Shown in pieces: positions 7,771 to 15,617 of a DNA stretch of 64,000 nt (its first letter is position 1; every line of letters begins with the position of its first letter). The notes under the pieces are model-generated. The model was given only the letters and a program-made list of their open reading frames with translations. It did not search any database and was not told the origin of the DNA. The position numbers and the translations under genes were made by a program. Source of the stretch: Fibrobacterota bacterium. GTDB taxonomy: Bacteria; Fibrobacterota; Fibrobacteria; UBA11236. The stretch is taken from positions 62,001 through 126,000 of the forward strand of contig JAQBPN010000130.1 of the NCBI GenBank assembly GCA_028287505.1, written 5' to 3'.

Positions 7771-10245
7771 ATGAAAAACTTCAGTCTTATTTCGGTTCGT
7801 CTCGGCCTGGGCCTGGCGCTGCTCGCGGCGGCCGTCCCGGCCCGCGCGGTAATCGTCAAGGGAACGGCCCCGGCGGGATCCAGAGTATCCATAGGAGGCG
7901 AAGTGTTCGCCGTGGATTCCACGGGACATTGGACCGCGGCGGTCTCTCCCGATAGCGCAGGATCTTCCCGCCGGGAACTTTGCCTGCTCGAAGGCGAGGA
8001 CCGTGCGTGCACCATGTTCGATCCGGGCGCTTTCGATACCGTCGAGTTGGCTCCGTCGACCTTCCTGTCGACCACGACCGGCACCGGCGTATCCTTTCCC
8101 GACGCTCTCCCGCAGGCCGGGGATTCGGAATCGGCAGCCTCCGCCCCCATTCAGCCAGGAGGGGATTCCGCGCGCGTGGTGGACAACGGCCGGGAAGCCG
8201 CCGGCCGCACGGTCAAGGTGAGAGCCAAGCGCAAACCCCTGCGCGTCTCGGGACAGACCCGCGTCACCTCCGCGGAAATCAAACGCCTGCCCGGACTCGC
8301 CGAGCCGGACGTGATCCGCGCGGTGCAGGCCCTGCCGGGCGTAGTCGCATCCTCGGACTTCTCCACCAAACTGTACGTGCGGGGATCGTCCAGCGACCAG
8401 AACCTGGTGCTGTTCGACAATGCCGTATTGTATTCGCCCATGCACTTCGGCGGCATCTTCTCCACCTTCCTCGCCGACGCCGTGGGCGGGATGGAGTTCT
8501 ACAAAGGCGGCTTCCAACCCAGGTACGGCAACCGGCTCAGCTCCGTGCTCGCCGTCGAGAGCAAGAACGGCGGAGCCACCGATACCGGCGCCGCCAAGGA
8601 CACCTGGGCCCAAGGCACCGCCCGCGTCACCACCCTGTCCGGATCCCTGGAAACCGACGGCCGCAAGGGCGACTTCTCCTGGGTGATCGCGGCCCGCCGC
8701 ACCTGGATCGATCGGGCCTTGGAAGCGGGACGGGCCGCCGGCCTCACCGACATCAAGCTTCCCTATTATTTCTACGACACCCAGGGCAGCGCCGCCTACG
8801 GCCATGACGGCGATACCCTCAGGGTTTCCATGTATCATGGACTGGATCAGTTGTCCCTGGGCCCCATCCATATCGATTGGAGCAACACCGCGGTCCCCAT
8901 CAACCTCAAGCTCCGCCTCTCGGATCGCTGGTCCTATGCGGGAACCGCCGCCTTCTCCGACTTCTCGCAATTATTCGGCTTCGGCGACGTCACCCGGGCC
9001 ACCATGTTCATGAAAGAATGGAACCTGCGCCAGGAAGTCTCTCTCGATGCGGGCGCCGGCCATCTGCTTACCTTGGGAGGCGAGTTCAACCGCTACGAAT
9101 CCAAGCTGCAAATCGATCAGCCCGTCCTTGCCATCCACACCCTGGATAGGACCACGGCGGATTTGTATTCCGGATATCTCCAGGACCGCTGGGCGATTTC
9201 CCCGAAGCATACCGTAACGGCTGGGATACGGGGTTACGCCTACCCGGAACTCGACGTAACGGCCTGGGATCCCAGGGCCACCTATACCTGGCGTCCGACC
9301 AGGGATTGGCGCCTGGACGCGCATGCGGGCATCTACCATCAGTTCATTTCGAGCATCCGCTGGACCGACCAGGAGACCTTCAATGAGTTCTGGTATCCGG
9401 CCAAGAGCTCCATCAAGCCGTCCCGTTCCACCTTGGTTTCGGCCGGCGCGGAGCGGAGCGATATCGGTCCCCTGCGCCTGCGGGTGGGATTGGAAGCCTA
9501 CTACAAGGACATCCGGGATCTCCCCCTCTATTTCCCGAACCGCACCCAGTCGGAAGTCCAGGACAAGGACAGCGCGGCGGGCGGTTACCAGATCGCCGAC
9601 GAATTCACCACCCAAAGCGGATACTCCGCCGGCGCCGAACTTACCGTGGCCAGGGACGAAGGCGCGCTGAGTGGCGAGGCCAGCTGGGGCCTTTCCAAAG
9701 CCGTGCTCAAGCAGGATGATTTCACCAATGCCACCGGCACCTACACCTTCGAGCCGTATGCGGCCGACTGGGATCAGCGCCATACGGTCAAAGCCAAACT
9801 GAACCTCAACTGGCGGGGCGCGAAGGAGAACGCTTTTTGGACCTCGGGAAAGAAGGGCCGGTTCCTGCGCACCAGCCTGCTGGCGAACTACCATACCGGG
9901 CTGCCCTATACCGCCTTCCAGGACTATTACGCCATCCATGAACCCAATCAGGGAGCCGACGGGGCCAACGGGTCCGGCCCCCCGGCTTTTATCAAGGACA
10001 ACACCTACCTCCGTCAGGGCCGCCGCAACGACGCCATCCGCAAGGATTACTTCCGCCTGGACGCGACCGTGATCGACTGGGGACGCGAGGGACACTGGAG
10101 GCTGTACTGGAGCGTCCTCAATATCACCGACAACGAGAACGTCTTCCTGATCAACTTCGACACGAGCAAGAATCCTCCCGAGAAAAAGGAAACCTACCAG
10201 ATACCCCTCCTTCCGATCCTGGTGGGCTATGAATTCCAATTCTGA
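7771..10245 (+). CDS. TonB-dependent outer-membrane receptor
   Basis: This 824-aa protein has a signal peptide (about 1-26, cut after ARA) and a small N-terminal beta domain. A plug domain follows (about 170-290; LPGLAEPDVIRAVQALPGV, then VRGSSSDQNLVLFDN and YKGGFQPRYGNRLSS), then a long beta-barrel region ending in an aromatic residue (VGYEFQF), as outer-membrane barrels do. The reading frame is open far upstream, but ATG 7771 is the sensible start: it precedes the signal peptide and has AAGGAAG before it. Downstream is a lipoprotein gene of the type often paired with such receptors; upstream is the kinase/regulator operon. The substrate is unknown. Confidence 0.9.
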   Translation: MKNFSLISVRLGLGLALLAAAVPARAVIVKGTAPAGSRVSIGGEVFAVDSTGHWTAAVSPDSAGSSRRELCLLEGEDRACTMFDPGAFDTVELAPSTFLSTTTGTGVSFPDALPQAGDSESAASAPIQPGGDSARVVDNGREAAGRTVKVRAKRKPLRVSGQTRVTSAEIKRLPGLAEPDVIRAVQALPGVVASSDFSTKLYVRGSSSDQNLVLFDNAVLYSPMHFGGIFSTFLADAVGGMEFYKGGFQPRYGNRLSSVLAVESKNGGATDTGAAKDTWAQGTARVTTLSGSLETDGRKGDFSWVIAARRTWIDRALEAGRAAGLTDIKLPYYFYDTQGSAAYGHDGDTLRVSMYHGLDQLSLGPIHIDWSNTAVPINLKLRLSDRWSYAGTAAFSDFSQLFGFGDVTRATMFMKEWNLRQEVSLDAGAGHLLTLGGEFNRYESKLQIDQPVLAIHTLDRTTADLYSGYLQDRWAISPKHTVTAGIRGYAYPELDVTAWDPRATYTWRPTRDWRLDAHAGIYHQFISSIRWTDQETFNEFWYPAKSSIKPSRSTLVSAGAERSDIGPLRLRVGLEAYYKDIRDLPLYFPNRTQSEVQDKDSAAGGYQIADEFTTQSGYSAGAELTVARDEGALSGEASWGLSKAVLKQDDFTNATGTYTFEPYAADWDQRHTVKAKLNLNWRGAKENAFWTSGKKGRFLRTSLLANYHTGLPYTAFQDYYAIHEPNQGADGANGSGPPAFIKDNTYLRQGRRNDAIRKDYFRLDATVIDWGREGHWRLYWSVLNITDNENVFLINFDTSKNPPEKKETYQIPLLPILVGYEFQF

Positions 10246-10303
10246 TACCGGTTTCGCAGTTCCTAAAACCGGACCGAAAAAACAATCCTTTGAAGAGGCT
10301 GAT

Positions 10304-11671
10304 ATGAACAAGCTGATGACGAACAAACCGAGGATGGAAAAGCCGGAGACTCTCGTGACTTTCACGACCGTAGGGGCCCTCGCGACTCTGAAGACCCTGG
10401 CGGCGCTTGCGACCCTGGGCTTGGCGGCCTGCAACGGCCCCTGGAACATGCAGCCGGACGAAGGCCCGCAGGATCCCAAGCTCTGGGTTTCCATGCTGCT
10501 GATCGCCGATAGGCCCTTGGATACCCTATGGATCGAGCGCCCCCTGCTGTTGGACCGCAAGTCCGATCCCGCCGTCCTCTTCGTGGACGCGGCGGAAAGC
10601 CGGATCGCCATCATGGACCCGGCCGCAGGGGATACCTTGCATTTTCGGCCCGTGGAGGGACGCGCGGCCGCATGGGTCGCCGAAGATACCGCCTACCGCG
10701 TCAGGCGCGGCGCCTGGTACCTGCTCGAAGCCGGCCTGCGCTGGAACGCCTCCAAGGAATTCCCCTCCGGCGCGGATTGGCGCAACGAGACCTTGACCGC
10801 GGAGACGCGCGTGCCCGCCGCCTATGCCCTCGACTCCACGGTGCAAGTGCCGGCCGAGGCTTTGCATCCCAGCCTCTCCGTCGGCCTGCCGTCGGCGATG
10901 GTCACCCGGGCACTGGCTGAACCGGCCTATCGCCAATCCGTCTATGACAGCCTCAACGCGCTGCCAGACGTGCGATCCCTGGCGGCGCGAGGCATCACCG
11001 AGGACGATTTCGCGGCCTATCTGGAGGGACGGACCGTCTTCCGGCCCGTGGGCAAAGAGGACACCGTCTACTCCATCTACGACGGTACCCCGTCCACGGA
11101 TTATACCGGTACGTCCTTTCGCCGTTACTCCCTTTCCTATCTGTTCACCCAGCGAATCGACAAGCGTGACTTCGGCGGAGTCATCCTCGCCCAGCGATTC
11201 GATTCCTCCCGGGCGCGCATCTACTCTCCCATGTATAAAGACATCCTGGCATCGGTGGGAGGGGATCTGGACAGCGCCGGATTCTACCAGCGGGGGGAAG
11301 TGAGGCCGCTGAAAGTCTCCGGCTCCTATTATTCCGGCATCCAGGGGTATCCGGATACGCTCCGGGTCACCAATATGGAATGGGGATATACCGGCCGCAA
11401 CGTGCTGATTGCCTATTCGGTCGACCCGCTCTACTACGAGTATTACAAAGGTCTGATCGGAACCGGAGCGGAAGGAGGCGGGGGCCTGGGCGGAGGCAGC
11501 AGCCGTCCCCAGAACGTTTTGCGGTACAGCAATATCGGGAACGGGGATGGGTACTTCTGTGGAGCCGTGGCCGACAGTTTCGCCATCAACATCCGGGCGG
11601 TGCGGGACACCATTCCGGTATCCGCTTTGCGGAATGCGTGGCTGCGCAGCGATCTTACGAACCGAAATTAA
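10304..11671 (+). CDS. DUF4249-like outer-membrane lipoprotein partner of the receptor
   Basis: This 455-aa protein has a signal peptide with lipobox LAAC (Cys43 from the chosen start), so it is probably a lipoprotein. The body reads as beta-rich: a short N-terminal domain (ILI/IADRPLDTLWIERP pattern) and a longer C-terminal part ending near the stop with PVSALRNAWLRSD. Such DUF4249-like lipoproteins often follow TonB receptors in Bacteroidetes-type genomes; the assignment is by context and pattern, not a strong motif. I chose ATG 10304, preceded by GAAGAGG; an upstream in-frame ATG at 10229 would overlap the receptor gene and make the signal peptide too long. Confidence 0.6.
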   Translation: MNKLMTNKPRMEKPETLVTFTTVGALATLKTLAALATLGLAACNGPWNMQPDEGPQDPKLWVSMLLIADRPLDTLWIERPLLLDRKSDPAVLFVDAAESRIAIMDPAAGDTLHFRPVEGRAAAWVAEDTAYRVRRGAWYLLEAGLRWNASKEFPSGADWRNETLTAETRVPAAYALDSTVQVPAEALHPSLSVGLPSAMVTRALAEPAYRQSVYDSLNALPDVRSLAARGITEDDFAAYLEGRTVFRPVGKEDTVYSIYDGTPSTDYTGTSFRRYSLSYLFTQRIDKRDFGGVILAQRFDSSRARIYSPMYKDILASVGGDLDSAGFYQRGEVRPLKVSGSYYSGIQGYPDTLRVTNMEWGYTGRNVLIAYSVDPLYYEYYKGLIGTGAEGGGGLGGGSSRPQNVLRYSNIGNGDGYFCGAVADSFAINIRAVRDTIPVSALRNAWLRSDLTNRN

Positions 11672-12044
11672 AAAGTCCTTCGGCCGGTCGCCTAGCGGCC
11701 GCGCCTATCCCGCAGTCCTCATTGGGCGGCCATCAGCTCTTCATTGCAATGCCCCTTATCGTAATTTCCCGACGTACGGATTACGGAAGCGGACCAGCAC
11801 TAACAACTATCATCTTAAGGTAATTTTCAAATCGGGAGCGTTGGCGGAAGCGGCAACTATTCGAAAAGTTCGAATAGTTCAAGTGGCAGGAGCATCGAAC
11901 TGGATCGCCGTTTTGAAAGCGACTTCGAGAAGGAGACAAAGCGGCTGGCAGGAGATAAAAGAAAAACCCGACAGGATCCCAAAGGGGATAATGGCCCGTA
12001 GAGATTTCACGCAAGGCGTGCGAGCCGCGCCAGCACTACGGCCG
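11672..12044. other. Gene-free stretch with one inverted repeat
   Basis: No convincing gene is seen between the lipoprotein stop and the tRNA-derived repeat. The one structured element is a perfect 11-bp inverted repeat with a 3-base loop at 11855-11879 (AACTATTCGAA and its complement). It is not followed by a run of T, so it is a possible protein-binding site or leftover structure rather than a terminator. Confidence 0.5.
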
Positions 12045-12095
12045 AAAAACTGCACCCGCCTGGGTTCGAACCAGGGACCAACGGTTTAGAAAACC
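12045..12095 (-). repeat. Distal copy of the 3' half of tRNA-Arg (att-like direct repeat)
   Basis: These 51 bases are identical to 15260-15310, which cover the 3' part of tRNA-Arg(UCU) from the anticodon loop to the end plus a few flanking bases. The similarity stops abruptly inside the anticodon loop/stem. Integrases of the tyrosine-recombinase type commonly leave such a partial tRNA copy at the far end of an inserted element, so this is read as the distal attachment site of a 3.2 kb island. Confidence 0.8.
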
Positions 12096-12491
12096 AATCG
12101 GCAGGGGTTCGAAGTGGTATTTTCCAAGGGAATTCGGCACTGTTCCCAACTTCCACTCGGGGAAGTGTACACCGACTGTACCCCTCCGCGGGTCAAATTG
12201 TAACAACCATTAAAATGCTTGTCACCCCTGAAATCATTGGCCTAAAATGATTTTAGCATATCCCGGGTTGACATGACTTGTTCTTTTTGGAATTCTTGAT
12301 TGGCTATGCCCTAAGTCGTGGCAAAACCAAAGGGACCAACCATGATCATCTAGCAAACTCCAACCGAAATTTTGGAAATCCCCCCTTGTAAAGCAACTAT
12401 TTTTGAATTCGAATCTTTGAATGTCATTTACCTAGAATCGCGTCATTTCGGGTGAAACCGAATTCTGCCGCAAGAAGGAGTCAGGTGAGGA
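12096..12491. other. Left part of the island, no gene seen
   Basis: This lower-GC stretch precedes the helicase gene. It contains a 15-base inverted repeat CTAAAAT-G-ATTTTAG at 12242-12256 and, 11 bases on, TTGACA at 12268-12273. No matching -10 box sits at the right distance, so a promoter cannot be claimed. Confidence 0.4.
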
Positions 12492-13409
12492 GTGGAAGAT
12501 AACCCGGAAAACCTAGCTGACGGCGAAATATCCCAGACGGATTCCATACGATTGGGTCTATCGGATTCATTCAAGGATATAGAGGGCTACGCAAAAGGTG
12601 AGTCCGCGGGCGTGCCAACGGGATTCCGGGATTTGGACAACCTGACAGCGGGCGGATTCCATCCAGGGGAACTCAGCATCTTAGGAGGAGTTGCCGGGAC
12701 CGGAAAGACTTCCTTGGCCTTGGCCATCACCGCAACGGCGTCCATTGAATTCAAAAAAGCATGCCTTTATGTTTCCACCAAGGACACGACCAAAGGGCTT
12801 ACACAGCGCATTCTGAATGCGCAAGCAGGGGTCAATGGATTTCTCCTGAGAACAGGCAGATTGCCTCAACGCAATTTTCCAAAGCTGTCCCTCGCGGTCG
12901 GACCGCTTTCCGGCGCCCCCATTGAGTTTTATTGCCAACCGAGAACCCAACTTCGGAAGGTGGTCGAGGCCGCGAGGTCGCTTCGAGAACAAAGGCGCCT
13001 GGAATTATTGGTCGTAGACCACCTTCAGATGGTACTCGTGAACCCCCAGCAGCAAAACAAATATGAAGATGTGACCATCGTCGTAAATGAATTGAAACGG
13101 CTCGCCCGCGAACTCGATATTCCGGTACTGGCGCTATCGTCGATGAATCGTTCTGCCCGGGATCGCTATAGCGCCGAACCTCGCCTATCGGACTTAGGCG
13201 ACTCAGGCGCGATCGAAACCACGTCCGATGTCGTGCATCTCCTTCACAGACCAGAGATGTTCGACCCCGAAGAGGAAAGAGGAAAGGCGCAAATTATCGT
13301 GGCAAAACAGAACTTGGGGCCCACCGGCACGATTCCGCTTACATTCATCGCCGATTATTCCACATTTGTGAAGTATTCATACGAGAAGACGGACTCATCC
13401 GGATTCTGA
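12492..13409 (+). CDS. Stand-alone DnaB-type helicase (RecA-fold) domain protein
   Basis: This 305-aa protein matches the C-terminal ATPase half of replicative DnaB helicases without the N-terminal primase-binding half. Visible motifs are VPTGFRDLDNLTAGGFHPGE, Walker A GGVAGTGKTS (65-74, Lys72), Walker B LELLVVDHLQMV (Asp176), the SSMNRSARDR segment in place of SQLNR, and an end motif KQNLGPTGTIPLTF close to the arginine-finger region. It begins with GTG 12492, with AAGGAG about 12 bases upstream. It could unwind DNA for an element's own replication or be a regulatory relative. It lies in the tRNA-bounded island. Confidence 0.78.
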   Translation: MEDNPENLADGEISQTDSIRLGLSDSFKDIEGYAKGESAGVPTGFRDLDNLTAGGFHPGELSILGGVAGTGKTSLALAITATASIEFKKACLYVSTKDTTKGLTQRILNAQAGVNGFLLRTGRLPQRNFPKLSLAVGPLSGAPIEFYCQPRTQLRKVVEAARSLREQRRLELLVVDHLQMVLVNPQQQNKYEDVTIVVNELKRLARELDIPVLALSSMNRSARDRYSAEPRLSDLGDSGAIETTSDVVHLLHRPEMFDPEEERGKAQIIVAKQNLGPTGTIPLTFIADYSTFVKYSYEKTDSSGF

Positions 13410-13473
13410 AATCAGGTAATGCCCCAGATGAACACATTGTTCCACAAGAACCTAGAGCGAGAACCGCGGGTCA

Positions 13474-13493
13474 GCCTCCTCGATCGAGGAGGC
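13474..13493. promoter_or_regulatory. Perfect 20-bp palindrome covering a ribosome site
   Basis: Bases 13474-13493 form a perfect palindrome around CGATCG. Its right half, CGAGGAGG, is the Shine-Dalgarno sequence of the gene starting at 13496. As DNA it could bind a dimeric regulator; as RNA it could fold and hide the ribosome site. Only the symmetry is seen directly. Confidence 0.55.
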
Positions 13494-13495
13494 CG

Positions 13496-14233
13496 ATGAA
13501 CTCCTTCTACAAACGGCGCCGCATATATTTTCTGTTCGCGTTTTTGATTTCATTCATCCAAGCCAACCCGCCCTCGCTCAAACCTACAAATCAACCGGGT
13601 GATCCGAAAATCATCGGAGCGATGAAGGAGGTCATGTGGGAAGGCCGATTATCGGCGCAGATCGACATCGATACGCTTTCCGATAAAAGGCATCTCTACG
13701 GATTGGGCCCTGTTGAATTTCTGGCTGGCGAGATCCTGATCCTGGATGGAACAGGATACAAATCCGAAGTCCTCAGCGATACGTCAATGAAGGTGACCGA
13801 AACGTTGAAGATCAAGGCACCGTTTTTCGGGTATGCGAATATCGGGAAATGGACAGTGACCTCTCTACCCGACAGCGTGACAACGCTTCCGCAATTGGAA
13901 GCCTACCTGAATATAGCCCCCAAGAAGCGGGCGCGTCCCTTCTTTTTCAAAATCACCGCAGTGGCGGATAGCGCGAACATCCACGTCGTGAACATTCCCA
14001 AGGGCTCAAAAGTATCGTCCCCAGCCGATGCGCACCTCGGTCAAAAAGACTTCACGATCCGCGGCGAAAAGTTCGATCTGCTGGGATTTTTTTCCACTGA
14101 ACACCAAGCCATCTTCACCCACCATGACACCTTTGTCCACGCGCATCTGATTACCGGAGACCGCAAGCGGATGGGCCACCTGGATGAAATAGCGATCCGA
14201 AAAGGCACGGGCAGGCTTTTCCTACCGGAGTGA
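13496..14233 (+). CDS. Exported alpha-acetolactate decarboxylase-like protein
   Basis: This 245-aa protein has a basic N-terminus and a hydrophobic signal segment (about 9-23, cut near QAN). The rest fits the acetolactate decarboxylase family: LYGLGPVEFLAGEILILDG (68-86, like the family's GxxxxLxGExxxxDG) and the metal-site region FVHAHLITGDRKRMGHLDE with His215, His217 and His228. The family enzyme converts 2-acetolactate to acetoin; some relatives are exported. GAGGAGG precedes ATG 13496. Whether it has this activity is inferred. It lies inside the tRNA-Arg island. Confidence 0.72.
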   Translation: MNSFYKRRRIYFLFAFLISFIQANPPSLKPTNQPGDPKIIGAMKEVMWEGRLSAQIDIDTLSDKRHLYGLGPVEFLAGEILILDGTGYKSEVLSDTSMKVTETLKIKAPFFGYANIGKWTVTSLPDSVTTLPQLEAYLNIAPKKRARPFFFKITAVADSANIHVVNIPKGSKVSSPADAHLGQKDFTIRGEKFDLLGFFSTEHQAIFTHHDTFVHAHLITGDRKRMGHLDEIAIRKGTGRLFLPE

Positions 14234-14240
14234 TGCCCCG

Positions 14241-14385
14241 CTAGGCGTTACGCAGCACCGGAACCGAGGTCTGAAGCACCTCGAATGAGGAACGCAGGAA
14301 CAGGGCCGAAATGCATGCCCCGACCGCGATATCCGGCCATGGGCTTCCGGTCCACCGTACCAGCGCCGCGACCGGAATCTATCGA
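14241..14385 (-). pseudogene. C-terminal fragment of a cation diffusion facilitator gene
   Basis: On the minus strand this reads, in a frame without a start, PVAALVRWTGSPWPDIAVGA, then ISALFLRSSFEVLQTSVPVL, ending at the TAG complementary to 14241-14243. The W-P-D-I-x-VG helix followed by ALFLRS is characteristic of the last membrane helices of CDF-type cation efflux proteins. A stop codon lies just upstream in the frame, so only about 45 codons survive. It abuts the MFS fragment on the other strand, as expected for a deletion junction. Confidence 0.6.
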
Positions 14386-14387
14386 GC

Positions 14388-14907
14388 GTCGGCCAGGCTG
14401 GCTTGGTCAACAACCTGAACGACGGTATGTCCTGGGGATTGTTCCCGCTGTTTTTCGCCGCGGCCAACATGACCCTGGGACAAATCGGAATCCTGGCGGC
14501 CATCTATCCCGCGACGTGGGGCATCGAGCAACTCGGAACCGGGGCGCTTTCGGATCGCATGGGTCGCAAATGGTTGATCGCGATGGGTATGTGGATCCAA
14601 GCCCTCGGCATCGGCATGATCATCCTTTCAGGCACGGTGTTCGGCTTTTCCATGGGTGGTAATTTCCTCGGTCTCGATACTGCGATAGTGTACCCTACTC
14701 TGCTCGCTTCGATCGGAGACATCGCCCATCCTACCTGGAGGGCATCCGGAGTAGGCGTGTACCGCCTGTGGCGGGATCTCGGCGGATCTACTGGGATTGC
14801 CGGGAGCGACGTGGATTGTTGCCGCCTTGACCTTCGCCTCGGGACTTTGGGTTGCCGTGCGCATGAATGAGATTCTGATCAGGAAAACCGTTACGACGTC
14901 AGGATAG
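14388..14907 (+). pseudogene. Decayed MFS transporter fragment
   Basis: The sequence reads GQAGLVNNLNDGMSWGLFPL, then GIEQLGTGALSDRMGRKWLI and several hydrophobic helices, the C-terminal half of an MFS permease. There is no start, since the upstream half is missing. Near 14790 the frame breaks: after GVYRLWRDLGGST the conserved helix continues in another frame as TWIVAALTFASGLWVAVRMN and stops at 14905-14907. So the gene is truncated at the 5' end and carries an internal deletion. It is adjacent to a fragment of a cation-efflux gene inside the island. Confidence 0.75.
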
Positions 14908-15205
14908 ATTCCGGTTCTGATGATGAGCTTCGGCGATTTTGAAGACTGATTTCAAACAAGTCCATCGGTTAAAATAACCGTTGCTCCCTCCGGTATCTTG
15001 GGGTTCCAATTCGCATGAATTGATGCGGGAAAGCAGGAAAACGCCCTTCAATTTCCTGGATGCGAGAAGAGCCACGGACAAAAAAACCAACGCTCCTTCT
15101 TGGAAAAATCCGCCTAAACGGAATGGAAAAAGTAAACTTGATTCAGTGATCCTGAAAGAGTACCCACAGGCGTACCCTTTCTTCGAAAATGGGCTGACTG
15201 GAAAT
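14908..15205. other. Right part of the island, no convincing gene
   Basis: A possible 86-codon frame exists here (14981-15241) but shows no recognisable motif, has no ribosome site, and runs through the terminator of the tRNA gene. I see no other supported feature. Confidence 0.4.
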
Positions 15206-15237
15206 AAAAAGGGCCGGACTTTCGTCCGGCCCTTCCT
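15206..15237 (-). terminator. Rho-independent terminator of tRNA-Arg
   Basis: The stem AAGGGCCGGAC / GTCCGGCCCTT with a TTTC loop (about 15209-15234) is followed, on the minus strand, by TTTTTATTT. It lies about 30 bases beyond the 3' end of the minus-strand tRNA gene. Confidence 0.8.
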
Positions 15238-15259
15238 ATAAATCAATAACTTATGAGGA

Positions 15260-15310
15260 AAAAACTGCACCCGCCTGGGTTCGAACCAGGGACCAACGGT
15301 TTAGAAAACC
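15260..15310 (-). repeat. Proximal copy of the 51-bp att-like repeat
   Basis: This is the copy that is still part of the intact tRNA-Arg gene (anticodon loop to 3' end, plus six flanking bases). It is identical to 12045-12095 and defines the island's right edge. Confidence 0.8.
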
Positions 15311-15338
15311 GCTGCTCTATCCACTGAGCTACGGATGC
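15266..15338 (-). tRNA. tRNA-Arg (anticodon UCU)
   Basis: The 73-nt minus-strand gene folds as a cloverleaf. The acceptor stem is GCATCCG with CGGGTGC (one T.G pair), the D arm is GCTCAGTGGATAGAGC, and the anticodon arm has TCT in the loop TTTCTAA. The T arm is CCTGGTTCGAACCCAGG, and the discriminator base is A. CCA is not encoded. A terminator follows. Its 3' half is duplicated at 12045-12095, marking it as an integration site. Confidence 0.95.
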
Positions 15339-15617
15339 CTGAAGGCATAAATGCGATCGCAAGGGTTTTGCCCGAGCGCGCGGCCCATAAGGTATCAAGC
15401 GCCACCCCACCTTGCAACCCTTCCGGCGCCCGGAACCCAGCCTTCGCCCCCAAACCCGGATCCGCGCCCCCCTTTCCCTGCCACGCTGTCCGGACACGCC
15501 TCCCTTTCCAAGCACCTTACTCTCTCTCCCCGCAGTCCCGTGTTGACCCGGCCCCGGCCCCGCGCTATCTTGGGTCTACGCCGCCTGTGTCCTGTTTGCA
15601 GCGGCCCAAAGGACCCT

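Larger units (their letters stand above)
12045..15310. mobile_element. Small tRNA-Arg-borne genomic island (remnant)
   Basis: The interval is bracketed by a perfect 51-bp direct repeat derived from the tRNA-Arg(UCU) 3' half, the usual mark of site-specific insertion. It holds a stand-alone DnaB-type helicase domain gene, an exported acetolactate-decarboxylase-like gene, and broken pieces of a cation-efflux gene and an MFS gene. The genes look less GC-rich than their neighbours. No integrase or excisionase was recognised, so it is either a remnant or mobilised in trans. Confidence 0.65.

Noticed and set aside
11547-12089. A 180-codon plus-strand frame crossing the tRNA-derived repeat
   Set aside because: It overlaps the lipoprotein gene and runs into the partial tRNA copy, with no coding signs.
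12268-12300. Promoter starting at TTGACA in the island
   Set aside because: No matching -10 at the right distance.
14981-15241. Possible 86-codon gene at the island's right end
   Set aside because: It has no motif or ribosome site and runs through the tRNA terminator.
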